From assembly GCA_938041705.1 (NCBI GenBank), contig CALISP010000033.1:1-29236 (forward strand): a DNA stretch of 29,236 nucleotides, read 5' to 3'. The notes under the pieces are model-generated. The model had not been told where the DNA came from. It made no database searches and worked only from the letters and a program-made list of their open reading frames with translations. The stretch is from an uncultured Cocleimonas sp. Its GTDB lineage: Bacteria > Pseudomonadota > Gammaproteobacteria > Thiotrichales > Thiotrichaceae. The translations under genes were made by a program, and so were the position numbers. Shown here in pieces: positions 15,604-24,332 of this stretch. The stretch's first letter is position 1. Each line of letters begins with the position of its first letter.

Positions 15604-17901
15604 TTAAAACGTTAATTGTTGAATATTTGCATTAAGACCTGGACTTACTTCAATCATTAGTCGTATTGGTGGCCCAATATAACGATTAAGGTCTTCTTCA
15701 AATAATTGATCAAAGTTACCGATTTCTGCAATATCTGGAGCTGGTTGATGCAGCAATATTTTTCTACCACCTCGATTATCCAAAGCATATAAGCGGAAAT
15801 ACTCATTTCCGCGTCGTGGAGTATTTGTATAATTCCAAAGTAACGATAATTTATTTTGGAAACCTTGTTTCAGCGTAATTGGTGACGAAATAGCAGAGGT
15901 AGCTGTTTGTTGTGCCCAACCTCTAATTCCTGCACCACTCAAACCTGCTCTTTGTTGTTGATTAGCTTGCTGTTGTGGTTCTAAATATTGATCCCAGTTT
16001 GTCTGTGGAGCTGCTTGAACTGCCTGAGCATTTTGTTGTCTTTGCTGTTGAGCTTGTAACTGCGCCTGTTGTTGGGCTCTTTGTTGTGTCTGTTGTTGTT
16101 GCTGCAATTGAATTTGTCTCTGTCTTGCTTGCTGTTGGGCTTGAGCATTGTTATTAGAAGCTACTGGAGGCACATAAGTTTTACGCGGTGGCGTATAAGT
16201 AGATGGACTGCCAAGATATTCCATTAACGCTGCATATTTAGGTGTTGATGGTTGCTGTAGATGATCCAGCATACTAAAGAAGTTTCTTGGCTCAGGTTCG
16301 CCTATACCATAATAATGTAACATTAACCCACCTCCCCCTTGTTGCCAGGTTTGTAAAAAGCGTTGGTACGCTTGTTTCATACGTGGATCTTTTTGAACGC
16401 TCATAAAGAGGTTAAGAACCTCTGGGTCTTTTACATTATGTGGAGGGTCATATCGAATTAGATGTTGACCTGATTCATAAGCAACCATTTCTAAATTATA
16501 TTTGTCTGCTAGGGCTTTATTAGCTTTTAATTGAGTTGATAATAATGGAAATGCCCCACCTTGTGGACCATTTTGTAACATACCACCGTTTAGTATTTCT
16601 TGGAATAAACGAGATTTTCCTCCATCAGGATCTCTCGTCCAGCTTTTAACTGTTGCTCGAAATTCTTTCTTTGCAATGTAGTCACCAAAGTATGGCCCAA
16701 TACCGAAGGCATCAATGTGACGACCACAGCCATTCGCTGGTTTATGCAATGGGCAATCAAGGATTTCTTTACCTACCCAAGGTACAGAGTTTAATGTTCC
16801 CATTGCACACTTCACTCGATTTCGCTGACCGCCAAACTCTTTCTTAAAGATTTGACACATTTGTACACTTCTCATTGCGTACCAGTTAGCTGAGAGCAAT
16901 ACTCGACGTTTTCCTTGTGGAACTTTTGGATACGGGAATTTCCATATTCTATCTGCTTCACGTGCTGCATACGTTGCATTAGGAAATATTGAATTCCATA
17001 CTTCATTTGAAAGTTCTACATATACTTTTTGATTCTTACGTAAGCGGTTTTTAACCATACGTGCATATTTTTGCATATGATCATCACTGGCTTTATAGGG
17101 AATACTTAGCCATGGAGTAGCATTAATTGCATTTGCCAAATCTACCATACGTTCAGCAGGCACACCCATATCACCAGTGTAAAAAGCAGAGCCTATTGTC
17201 GCTCGCTCATTCCATTCAACTGCCGTATTAGCTCTAATATTAGACCACGGCATAAAACGCATCGCATGCATGTCTCTTACACGCGCAAGATAATCTTTGT
17301 TAAAAACTTGTCGTTGATAAGTCTTCTCCATCGCTTTAGGAACGATACGAATATTACGAATATAATTGCCGTTTCTTCTAGGGTCAGTACGTGTAATTTG
17401 CAGTTTTAAATTACGTTTAGGAGAAAGTAAATCGAACTCTATGTGGCCAGGACGTTGATAACCCAATCTCAAGTCGCCGCTGATTTTCATTATTCCTTCA
17501 CCGTCATACAACACAACATATCGGCCTGTAGGAAAATAGGTTGATAACTTCCAAGTAGCTGTAACGCTGGTAAAAACTGGAGAGTCTTGAGGGCTTGGTA
17601 ATGATCTTACCCAACCATTTCCATCTAATTGAAGGAATTCTTGTTCTTGGGAATTAAGAGATGTCTTTTTTGTACAACCTGGATCGATCGGTTGTTGAGC
17701 ACGCCAATCATACTCACATGATGTGAACCAACCTTTAGCACTTTTAAAAATATCAGTGAAAGGAATTGATGTAGTTAGTTTCCCCAAACCACCAACATTG
17801 ATTCCCAATTTTGGGTTATCACTATATCTGGCACTACTACTTTGAATACTGGCAAATACGATCGTTACTAAGACAATAGTTTTTATTAAACGGGATAACA
17901 T
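15604..17901 (-). CDS. Secreted glycoside-hydrolase-like protein with glutamine-rich tail
   Basis: A 765-residue exported protein with a signal peptide (MLSRLIKTIVLVTIVFASIQSSSA, cleavage near 24). Residues about 100-190 look like a beta-sandwich. A TIM-barrel-like region follows, with VYVELSNEVWNSIFPNA (Glu300, at the place of a clan GH-A acid/base) and EMVAYESGQHL (Glu476, where the nucleophile would sit). This resembles putative glycosidases annotated as cellulose-binding proteins, but no CAZy family can be named. A glutamine-rich linker at about 586-650 (tracts of up to seven Gln, with Ala and Arg) joins a compact C-terminal domain (about 660-765). Cysteines at 62, 76, 349, 365, 383 and 392 suggest disulfides. 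AAGGAG precedes the ATG at 17901. The leader holds the inverted-repeat element 17935-18066. Confidence 0.75.
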   Translation of the reverse strand: MLSRLIKTIVLVTIVFASIQSSSARYSDNPKLGINVGGLGKLTTSIPFTDIFKSAKGWFTSCEYDWRAQQPIDPGCTKKTSLNSQEQEFLQLDGNGWVRSLPSPQDSPVFTSVTATWKLSTYFPTGRYVVLYDGEGIMKISGDLRLGYQRPGHIEFDLLSPKRNLKLQITRTDPRRNGNYIRNIRIVPKAMEKTYQRQVFNKDYLARVRDMHAMRFMPWSNIRANTAVEWNERATIGSAFYTGDMGVPAERMVDLANAINATPWLSIPYKASDDHMQKYARMVKNRLRKNQKVYVELSNEVWNSIFPNATYAAREADRIWKFPYPKVPQGKRRVLLSANWYAMRSVQMCQIFKKEFGGQRNRVKCAMGTLNSVPWVGKEILDCPLHKPANGCGRHIDAFGIGPYFGDYIAKKEFRATVKSWTRDPDGGKSRLFQEILNGGMLQNGPQGGAFPLLSTQLKANKALADKYNLEMVAYESGQHLIRYDPPHNVKDPEVLNLFMSVQKDPRMKQAYQRFLQTWQQGGGGLMLHYYGIGEPEPRNFFSMLDHLQQPSTPKYAALMEYLGSPSTYTPPRKTYVPPVASNNNAQAQQQARQRQIQLQQQQQTQQRAQQQAQLQAQQQRQQNAQAVQAAPQTNWDQYLEPQQQANQQQRAGLSGAGIRGWAQQTATSAISSPITLKQGFQNKLSLLWNYTNTPRRGNEYFRLYALDNRGGRKILLHQPAPDIAEIGNFDQLFEEDLNRYIGPPIRLMIEVSPGLNANIQQLTF

Positions 17902-17934
17902 CTTCCTACTCCTTGAAAACTCTTTAGCTTTATT

Positions 17935-18066
17935 GCAATCCTATGCCTAAAGCTTTGATAATTTTTAGCGATTTTCAGCTTAACGGTAAATCTATAAATT
18001 GGCAAACAGCCCTATGGCTTAAGCCTTATTGTTTCCTGACAAATGGATGTTTTAGGATAGGATTGC
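17935..18066. repeat. 132-bp element closed by a bulged 16-bp inverted repeat
   Basis: GCAATCCTATGCCTAAA (17935-17951) pairs with TTTAGGATAGGATTGC (18051-18066), leaving one unpaired G. Inside are the perfect palindrome GGCTTAAGCC (18016-18025), AGCC-CTAT-GGCT, and AAGCT/AGCTT facing each other. It is in the leader of the glycosidase-like gene, which starts at 17901, with AAGGAG just before that start. It may be a structured RNA leader or a small non-autonomous mobile element. No clear target-site duplication is visible. Confidence 0.6.
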
Positions 18067-18074
18067 TGTTGAAT

Positions 18075-18093
18075 AAACACCCCCCCACTTTTT
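18075..18093 (-). repeat. Dispersed G-tract motif, copy 5
   Basis: Minus strand reads AAAAAGTGGGGGGGTGTTT (seven G, GTC shortened to GT). It is preceded by AAAGTACC, as in copy 7, so the two share about 25 bases with one mismatch. It lies eight bases beyond the 132-bp inverted-repeat element and 69 bases after the AmpG stop. Confidence 0.8.
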
Positions 18094-18162
18094 GGTACTT
18101 TTAAACAATCCTTATTAAATATAAATCTAGTTTAAGTTAAGTGTGTGTAGTTAGATTGTGGT

Positions 18163-19716
18163 TCATTCTCTTAACTCTAGTTTTTTCCCTGCTATTATAA
18201 TCAGTACTAGTACAGGCAAACCTATGATGGCAGTTATTAAGAAGAAATTTGCATATCCGATACCCTCAACCATCATCCCTGAATACCCTCCTAGCATCTT
18301 TGGCATAAACACCATAAGAGAGCTAAACAATGCATATTGCATTGCTGTAAATTTGATATTCGTTAAACTTGAAAGAAAAGCGACAAAGGCAGCACTTGCT
18401 AGTCCAGCAGATAAGTTATCTGCCGATATAACAACATATAACATAGGTAAGTTATACCCTATTTGAGCTAGAAGCATAAATAGTAAGTTAGTACCAGCTG
18501 ATAGCAAAGCACCTAGAAATAGTATTTTCATTACACCAAAACGTACTGACAATAAGCCTCCTAAAAATCCACCCGCTATTGTCATTATTAAACCAAAGGT
18601 TTTTACTACACTAGCTATCTCGTTTTTTGAATAGCCTAAATCTTGATAGAAAAGATTAGCTACTATTCCCATCACGATATCTGAAACTCGGTAGAACCCA
18701 ATTAGTGCTAAAATTAATAAAGCTAATTTAATTCCATATCTTTTGAAAAAATCTAATATTGGCGTTAAGTAAGTCTCTATCGCCATTTCTTTTTTTACAA
18801 TTCCCACTCTGACCTGGAGAGCAGCTAATATTGTTGCAACTGTTATTGCTGTTGTTAAACGAATAAATTCTACAAAGAATCCGGCAATATGCTTATTAGC
18901 AAATATTTCTGTTAATGAGCTTTTTAAACCTTTTACAAATTGACTACTAAAGTAAAAAACAGCAATAAAGCCTGAAATACAGATTATAAATAACAATAAA
19001 AACCGTAAATAATCCTTTGCTGAATAGTTAACCTTTTCTTTACTGGCGATAGGTTCTTTTATTAATAAAGTAGTTACCACACCGATCAACATCACTGCTG
19101 CCATTATCGAATAGCTATATTGCCATGCTTGATAATTATAACTGCCTTTATCAGAACCAAAGTAACTAGCTAAATATAAAGCACCTGCCCCTGCTACTAA
19201 CATACCAATTCGATAGCCAGCGATATAAGTTGAAGACATTAGTGTTTGTAAATTTACATCCGCTGATTCAATTCGATATGCATCAATAACCACATCTTGC
19301 GTAGCTGAAGAAAACCCTAGTAAAACAGCTGCTAAAGCCATTAATGTAATGCTAGAAGGATTTGTTGGGTCTGTTTGAGCCATCCATAAAATGGCAATAA
19401 TAATGCTGAACTGCGATAACAACATCCAACTTCTTCTTCGACCTAAAGCCTTTGTAAGTAATGGAATAGGTAATTTATCGACTAAAGGAGCCCAAACAAA
19501 CTTAAATGAATAACCTAGTGCTGCCCAACTAAAGAATGTAACAGAAGATTTACTTACACCAGCTTCTCGTAACCATAAACTTAAGGAGGAGAATATAAGT
19601 AGAATAGGAACTCCGGCAGAAAAGCCGAGGAATAACATGGTAACTACGCGAGGATGTTTAAATGCTTTTACTGTTTCTAACCAGCTTCGGTCTTGCAGCT
19701 TTACTGATTCAGTCAT
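18163..19716 (-). CDS. ampG: AmpG-family muropeptide permease (MFS)
   Basis: Inner-membrane importer of anhydro-muropeptides for peptidoglycan recycling. The 517 residues have about fourteen hydrophobic helices. The start shows the AmpG pattern: HPRVVTMLFLGFSAGVPILLIFSSLSLWLREAGVSKSSVTFFSWAALGYSFKFVWAPLVDKLPIP, then LGRRRSWMLLSQ in the first cytoplasmic loop, and FSSATQDVVIDAYRIE in helix 4-5. These match AmpG rather than general sugar or drug carriers. The length is in the range of E. coli AmpG (491). There is a longer loop with extra helices around residues 205-300. It sits on the minus strand between xthA and the glycosidase-like gene, in a window that also holds pbpC, giving a cell-wall theme. 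Specificity is inferred from family. Confidence 0.88.
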   Translation of the reverse strand: MTESVKLQDRSWLETVKAFKHPRVVTMLFLGFSAGVPILLIFSSLSLWLREAGVSKSSVTFFSWAALGYSFKFVWAPLVDKLPIPLLTKALGRRRSWMLLSQFSIIIAILWMAQTDPTNPSSITLMALAAVLLGFSSATQDVVIDAYRIESADVNLQTLMSSTYIAGYRIGMLVAGAGALYLASYFGSDKGSYNYQAWQYSYSIMAAVMLIGVVTTLLIKEPIASKEKVNYSAKDYLRFLLLFIICISGFIAVFYFSSQFVKGLKSSLTEIFANKHIAGFFVEFIRLTTAITVATILAALQVRVGIVKKEMAIETYLTPILDFFKRYGIKLALLILALIGFYRVSDIVMGIVANLFYQDLGYSKNEIASVVKTFGLIMTIAGGFLGGLLSVRFGVMKILFLGALLSAGTNLLFMLLAQIGYNLPMLYVVISADNLSAGLASAAFVAFLSSLTNIKFTAMQYALFSSLMVFMPKMLGGYSGMMVEGIGYANFFLITAIIGLPVLVLIIIAGKKLELRE

Positions 19717-19756
19717 ACTAACCTAATCGATTCTAACCATGTATTTGTATATTGCA

Positions 19757-19791
19757 TGTCTTTTTATAACTATTAAGTACCTTAAAAGACA
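19757..19791. repeat. Inverted repeat between xthA and ampG
   Basis: TGTCTTTT (19757-19764) and AAAAGACA (19784-19791) are a perfect eight-base inverted repeat with a 19-base loop. The right arm is part of G-tract motif copy 6, so the left arm reproduces that part of the motif in the opposite orientation. It sits just after the xthA stop and could be a weak terminator-like structure. Confidence 0.45.
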
Positions 19792-19804
19792 CCCCCCTAC
19801 TTTA
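19784..19804 (-). repeat. Dispersed G-tract motif, copy 6 (overlaps xthA stop)
   Basis: On the minus strand this is TAAAGTAGGGGGGTGTC followed by TTTT. The TAA stop codon of xthA (19804-19802) overlaps the first bases of the motif. Confidence 0.85.
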
Positions 19805-20578
19805 TGCACCTTTTATTTGATAATCATATTCAATAATCAATGGAGCATGATCCGAAAAGCGCTCGTCTTTATACACTTCGGTTTTCTGGACTGTATTCTT
19901 TAAACTAGGCGACAGTATATGATAATCAATACGCCAACCTGTATTATTAGCATAAGCTTGGCCTCTATTAGACCACCAAGTGTAAGCATGTTCTTCTTGA
20001 TCTATTTCTCTGAAAGCATCAATAAAACCAACATCTTCAAATAAGGTATCTAGCCAAGCTCGCTCTTCGGGCAAAAACCCAGAGTTTTTCTTATTACCTT
20101 TCCAATTTCGGATATCTTCATTCTTGTGGGCGATATTCCAATCACCACAAATAATACAATCCCTACCTGACGCTTTCATGTCTTCCAACTTTTTCATGAA
20201 ATAGTCCATCATTCGATACTTAAAGACCTGACGTTCTTCTTTTGCTGATCCTGAAGGTAGGTATAAAGAGATAACACTAAGATTACCGAAACGAGCTTCT
20301 ATATAACGTCCTTCGGAGTCAAACTCTTCATGACCCATCCCAATTATTAACTTATCGGGTTCCGTTTTACAATACAACGCTACCCCGCTATAACCTTTTT
20401 TAATCGCATCGTGGTAATAAGTGTAATTAGGATGAAATATCTCATCCTCTAATTGATGTACTTGTGCTTTGGTTTCTTGAATACATACGACATCAGCATC
20501 TTGTGTTTTCAACCACTCAAAAAAACCTTTTTTAGCAGCAGCACGAATGCCATTTGTATTTGCTGTAATTATTTTCAT
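19802..20578 (-). CDS. xthA: Exodeoxyribonuclease III / AP endonuclease
   Basis: Mg-dependent nuclease of base-excision repair that cuts 5' to abasic sites and has 3' exonuclease activity. The 258 residues have the complete ExoIII active-site set: Asn9 (ANTNGIRAA), Glu35 (CIQETK), Tyr106 (SLYLPSG), Asp146/Asn148 (CGDWNIAH), and Asp243/His244 (FSDHAPL). The start MKIITANTNGIRAAAKKGFFEWL is closer to the ExoA/Neisseria-type sub-branch than to E. coli XthA, which lacks the KKGFFEWL wording. It lies 54 bases after gyrB on the same strand with no obvious terminator between, so read-through from the gyrase transcript is possible. Its stop codon merges with a copy of the G-tract motif. Confidence 0.95.
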   Translation of the reverse strand: MKIITANTNGIRAAAKKGFFEWLKTQDADVVCIQETKAQVHQLEDEIFHPNYTYYHDAIKKGYSGVALYCKTEPDKLIIGMGHEEFDSEGRYIEARFGNLSVISLYLPSGSAKEERQVFKYRMMDYFMKKLEDMKASGRDCIICGDWNIAHKNEDIRNWKGNKKNSGFLPEERAWLDTLFEDVGFIDAFREIDQEEHAYTWWSNRGQAYANNTGWRIDYHILSPSLKNTVQKTEVYKDERFSDHAPLIIEYDYQIKGA

Positions 20579-20632
20579 TTATTCTTTATGAATCAATTAG
20601 ATATAATAAAATTTATTGGTTTGAGTCTGTAG

Positions 20633-23050
20633 CTAAACATCAAGGTTAGCAACATTAAGAGCATTTTTTTCTATGAACTCTCTACGAGGCTCTACTAGAT
20701 CACCCATCAAAGTTGTAAATACTTCATCTGCTTGGTATGCATCTTCTATTTTAACTTGTAGCATTCTGCGAGATTCCGGATCCATTGTTGTATCCCATAA
20801 TTGGTCTGGGTTCATTTCACCTAGGCCCTTATAGCGCTGAATATTTAAGCCACGCTGACCTTCTTTCATCAGCCAAGCCATTACGTTATCAAAACGAGAA
20901 ACATATTCACGACGCTCACCGCGTTGGATATAACTTTTCTCGTTCAATAAACCATCTAGTTTTTGATTCAAACTAAAAATATGATTACTTTCTGGTGTAG
21001 CAAAGAAATCTTTATTGAAAAAATATTCAGTATCTACGCCGTGTAATCTACGCGTAATTTGTATTGCCCAATCATCGCCTTCAAGTTCTTTTAATTCCGC
21101 TTTATAGCTTCTTGTTCCATTAAACTTATCATTGGTGGCTTGAGCTGCAGTTTTTAACCACTTATCTGCTACGTTACTTGTGATTTCACTAGCACCAGCA
21201 CTATTGAACAACATTGCCTCTAAAATATCCGCATCATATCTACGTGATAAGCGTTTGATTATATTAGAAATTACAAGATATTCTTTAGCTAGTTTTTCTA
21301 ATGACTCTCCTTTAATAGCAGGAGCGTTTTCATCTACAAATACACCCGCATCTTCTAACGCTAACTGCAATAAACGATCATTGAGTTCATCATCATCTTT
21401 TACATATTGTTCTTGTTTGCCTTTTTTCACTTTGTACAAAGGAGGTTGAGCAATATAAATATGTCCTCTTTCTACCAGTTCTTTCATTTGTCGATAGAAG
21501 AATGTTAATAACAATGTACGAATGTGTGATCCATCGACATCAGCATCGGTCATGATAATAATTCGATGATATCTTAATTTGTCAGGATTAAATTCTTCCT
21601 TACCAATACCACAACCTAGAGCTGTTATTAATGTCCCTACTTCTACTGAAGAAAGCATTTTATCGAAACGAGCTTTCTCAACATTTAGAATTTTACCTTT
21701 AAGCGGTAAAATTGCTTGAGTGCGTCTATCTCTTCCCTGTTTTGCAGAACCTCCAGCAGAATCTCCCTCCACTAGGTATATTTCGCAAAGAGCCGGATCT
21801 TTTTCTTGGCAATCTGCCAACTTACCTGGCAAACCTGCTATATCCAATGCGCCCTTTCTTCGAGTCATCTCGCGAGCACGTCTTGCAGCTTCTCGTGCTC
21901 TACCTGCCTCTACCATTTTGCTACAAATGATTTTAGCTTCTTTAGGATTTTCAATTAAGAAATTAGACAAACTCTCACCCATTGCAGACTCTACGATGCC
22001 TTTAACTTCTGAGGATACTAATTTGTCTTTAGTTTGAGATGAAAATTTAGGATCAGGAACTTTTACAGATAAAACAGCAGTTAGCCCTTCACGAGCATCA
22101 TCACCTGTTAAAGATATTTTATCTTTTTTGTTATTAGATAAAACACCTTCTTTTTCAATATATTGATTTAAGGTTCTGGTTAAAGCAGTTCTAAATCCTG
22201 ATAGATGACTACCACCATCTTTTTGAGGGATATTATTGGTAAAACAATAAATATTTTCTTGGTATGAATCATTCCATTGTAATGAGACTTCTACTCCAAC
22301 ATCATCTTTTGAAGTATCAAAGCTAATAACTTTTTCATGAATAGGTGTTTTCTTTGCATTTAGATGACTTACGAATGCACTTATTCCACCGTCATATTCA
22401 AATACAATTTCTTCTCCATCGCCTCTTTCATCGATAAGATGAATGCGAACACCAGAGTTTAAGAAAGACAATTCACGTAATCTTTTGGCTAATATATCAA
22501 AACTATATTCGTGAATAACAAAAATCTCTTTGCTAGGTAAAAAGCGTACTTTAGTACCCGTACTATTTGAATCACCAACAACTTCCATCTCTGTTACTGG
22601 ATCACCCATAGAATATTCTTGGCGATGAACTTTTCCATCGCGTTGAATAGTCAAAGTGAGTTTTTCAGACAAGGCATTTACAACCGAAACACCAACACCA
22701 TGTAAACCACCAGATACTTTATATGAGTTATCATCGAATTTACCGCCTGCGTGTAACACAGTCATGATTATTTGGGCTGCTGAGCCTCCATCTTCATGCT
22801 CATCTACAGGTATTCCACGACCATCATCAGTTACAGTCACAGAACCGTCTGTATTGAGTTTTACGGTGATTTCGGAACAATGACCTGCTAAGGCCTCATC
22901 AATTGAATTATCAACAACCTCAAAGACCATATGATGAAGACCAGTCCCATCATCTGTATCGCCAATATACATCCCAGGTCGTTTTCTTACTGCTTCTAAT
23001 CCTTTTAGGACCGTAATACTTGAGGAATCGTAATCTTGTTGTTCAGCCAT
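20633..23050 (-). CDS. gyrB: DNA gyrase subunit B
   Basis: ATPase subunit of DNA gyrase, which introduces negative supercoils together with GyrA. The 805 residues match the gammaproteobacterial length (E. coli 804), which includes the roughly 170-residue insertion within the TOPRIM/C-terminal part. The GHKL ATPase is at the N terminus: VFEVVDNSIDEALAGH, VTDDGRGIPVDEH and GGLHGVGVSVVNALS. TOPRIM residues are in YLVEGDSAGGSAKQGRDR and MTDADVDGSHIRTLLLTFFYRQM. The C terminus ends in the typical IEKNALNVANLDV. It is the last gene of the dnaA-dnaN-recF-gyrB series. A 180-base gap with its own promoter-like sequence separates it from recF. Confidence 0.99.
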   Translation of the reverse strand: MAEQQDYDSSSITVLKGLEAVRKRPGMYIGDTDDGTGLHHMVFEVVDNSIDEALAGHCSEITVKLNTDGSVTVTDDGRGIPVDEHEDGGSAAQIIMTVLHAGGKFDDNSYKVSGGLHGVGVSVVNALSEKLTLTIQRDGKVHRQEYSMGDPVTEMEVVGDSNSTGTKVRFLPSKEIFVIHEYSFDILAKRLRELSFLNSGVRIHLIDERGDGEEIVFEYDGGISAFVSHLNAKKTPIHEKVISFDTSKDDVGVEVSLQWNDSYQENIYCFTNNIPQKDGGSHLSGFRTALTRTLNQYIEKEGVLSNNKKDKISLTGDDAREGLTAVLSVKVPDPKFSSQTKDKLVSSEVKGIVESAMGESLSNFLIENPKEAKIICSKMVEAGRAREAARRAREMTRRKGALDIAGLPGKLADCQEKDPALCEIYLVEGDSAGGSAKQGRDRRTQAILPLKGKILNVEKARFDKMLSSVEVGTLITALGCGIGKEEFNPDKLRYHRIIIMTDADVDGSHIRTLLLTFFYRQMKELVERGHIYIAQPPLYKVKKGKQEQYVKDDDELNDRLLQLALEDAGVFVDENAPAIKGESLEKLAKEYLVISNIIKRLSRRYDADILEAMLFNSAGASEITSNVADKWLKTAAQATNDKFNGTRSYKAELKELEGDDWAIQITRRLHGVDTEYFFNKDFFATPESNHIFSLNQKLDGLLNEKSYIQRGERREYVSRFDNVMAWLMKEGQRGLNIQRYKGLGEMNPDQLWDTTMDPESRRMLQVKIEDAYQADEVFTTLMGDLVEPRREFIEKNALNVANLDV

Positions 23051-23155
23051 TGCTAATTTCCATTGTCATTCAATAAATTGAATTTGTAGTTTAGTTTTAA
23101 AAGTCTATATTTTGATAAAAAGATATAGATTTATCAGCCTAAAAATAAGCTCAAA

Positions 23156-23161
23156 ATTATA
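23156..23161 (-). promoter_or_regulatory. Probable gyrB promoter -10 element
   Basis: On the minus strand the recF-gyrB gap contains a perfect TATAAT (context GGTGTATAATTTTG), 105 bases before the gyrB start. The -35 region 17 bases upstream (AGTACA) is poor. The rest of this 180-base gap is A/T-rich and holds no gene. Confidence 0.5.
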
Positions 23162-23230
23162 CACCATTTGATATTAAATGTACTTAGATTGATTTATCGT
23201 ATTATTTTTATTTGGTTATATTATTTGACA

Positions 23231-24322
23231 TCAACTAGAAACAAATGACCCATGTTTCACGTGAAACACTTTTGCCTTGATATCATCAACAACTAGTTCG
23301 CTTGTACTTGTAATAATTAATTGCTTATCAAGTTTTAAAAGATAATTTAATAATATTATTTTATTATCACTATCCAACTCTGCAGCTAAATCATCAATCA
23401 ATAAGACACCTTCTCCTGACTTACTTGAAGAAATACTATTGTTTTGTGCAAGTAACAAACATATAGCTAATAATTTTAGTTGTCCTCGGGATGCTGTCTC
23501 TTCAGCAGGTGTTGAATTAATGCTTATAGTAAAATCTGCGCGATGAGCACCTGCAGTAGTACGTTTTGCTTTCAGCTCATATTCTTGCTTTTGTTTGTAA
23601 TAGTTAAAAAGAGATTCTTCATCAAGTTTTGTTTCTTTTGGAAATCCAGATTTAAGCGTTAACTTAATATTTAAACCAGTAAGTAGGTTATTGCATATAT
23701 CTGTAACTATTGGTTGTAGTAATTCAATGACTTTTTGTCTGTACTCAATTATATCGGGTTGTAGCTTAACTAGCTCTTCTGTCCATTTATCTAGAGAAGA
23801 TATATATGCACTAGTTTTAAGACAACTATTTCTTTGACGTAATATATGTTGGTATTTTTTCCACTTAGATAAAAAATCTGGAAATATATAAAATGCGATC
23901 CAATCTAAATACGAACGTCTAGTGGCTGGTGAACCTGTAATAAGATCAATTGAATTAGGATGAATAACGGTGATAGGTAGATAAGAGCTTAACTCAGCTT
24001 GAGTATATACATCCTGTTTGTTAATTCGTATTTTTGTTTTATTTCGACTTTTTTGGATGCCAATTTGAGTAGGTTTAATTGATTCATCTATTGTTTCGGC
24101 AATAGTTGCACTAACAAGTATTGATGTTTGGTCATCTGATATAACTTCATCGATATGTGAAGTTCTAAAAGAACGACCTTTAGATAAAATATTTAACGCT
24201 TCTAGGAGACTTGTTTTACCTGACGCATTAGGACCTACAATTATATTTAAATCAGAAGTAAAACTTAGTGACTCTGATTGAATTGAACGACAATTATTGA
24301 TTGTTATATTTTTGATCCACAT
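23231..24322 (-). CDS. recF: DNA replication/repair protein RecF
   Basis: SMC-like ATPase that loads RecA at gaps with RecO and RecR. The 363 residues show Walker A GPNASGKTSLLE (30-41), the central coiled and lobe region with RRSYLDWIAFYIFPDF, the LKSGFPKE segment, the TAGAHRADFTI signature, and Walker B GVLLIDDLAAELD (about 305-317). Length matches the family (E. coli 357). The ATG at 24322 has no convincing Shine-Dalgarno; the bases just upstream are GTCTCTTCGATTGTT after a run of seven G from motif copy 7. RecF is usually tightly coupled to dnaN, but here 104 bases intervene. The 3' end encodes FHVKH using a perfect parS palindrome. Confidence 0.98.
   Translation of the reverse strand: MWIKNITINNCRSIQSESLSFTSDLNIIVGPNASGKTSLLEALNILSKGRSFRTSHIDEVISDDQTSILVSATIAETIDESIKPTQIGIQKSRNKTKIRINKQDVYTQAELSSYLPITVIHPNSIDLITGSPATRRSYLDWIAFYIFPDFLSKWKKYQHILRQRNSCLKTSAYISSLDKWTEELVKLQPDIIEYRQKVIELLQPIVTDICNNLLTGLNIKLTLKSGFPKETKLDEESLFNYYKQKQEYELKAKRTTAGAHRADFTISINSTPAEETASRGQLKLLAICLLLAQNNSISSSKSGEGVLLIDDLAAELDSDNKIILLNYLLKLDKQLIITSTSELVVDDIKAKVFHVKHGSFVSS
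23253..23268. other. parS site (ParB-binding palindrome) inside recF
   Basis: TGTTTCACGTGAAACA is a perfect match to the bacterial chromosomal parS consensus. It lies in the last codons of recF, where the minus strand encodes VFHVKH. ParB binds such sites near the origin to segregate sister origins together with ParA. No second copy is seen in the window, and parA/parB are not in it. Confidence 0.92.
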
Positions 24323-24332
24323 AACAATCGAA

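Noticed and set aside
17935..18066. c-di-GMP (GEMM) riboswitch or integron attC site as explanation of the inverted-repeat element.
   Set aside because: The conserved GEMM strings (ACGCACAGGGCAAAC, ACGCAAAGCC) are absent on both strands, and the attC core GTTRRRY/RYYYAAC is not present.
18158..18466. A 102-codon plus-strand reading frame antisense to ampG.
   Set aside because: It mirrors membrane-helix codons of ampG; no ribosome-binding site or recognisable domain.
21712..22037. Two plus-strand reading frames of 72 and 105 codons.
   Set aside because: They are antisense to the gyrB TOPRIM region and show no family resemblance or start signals.
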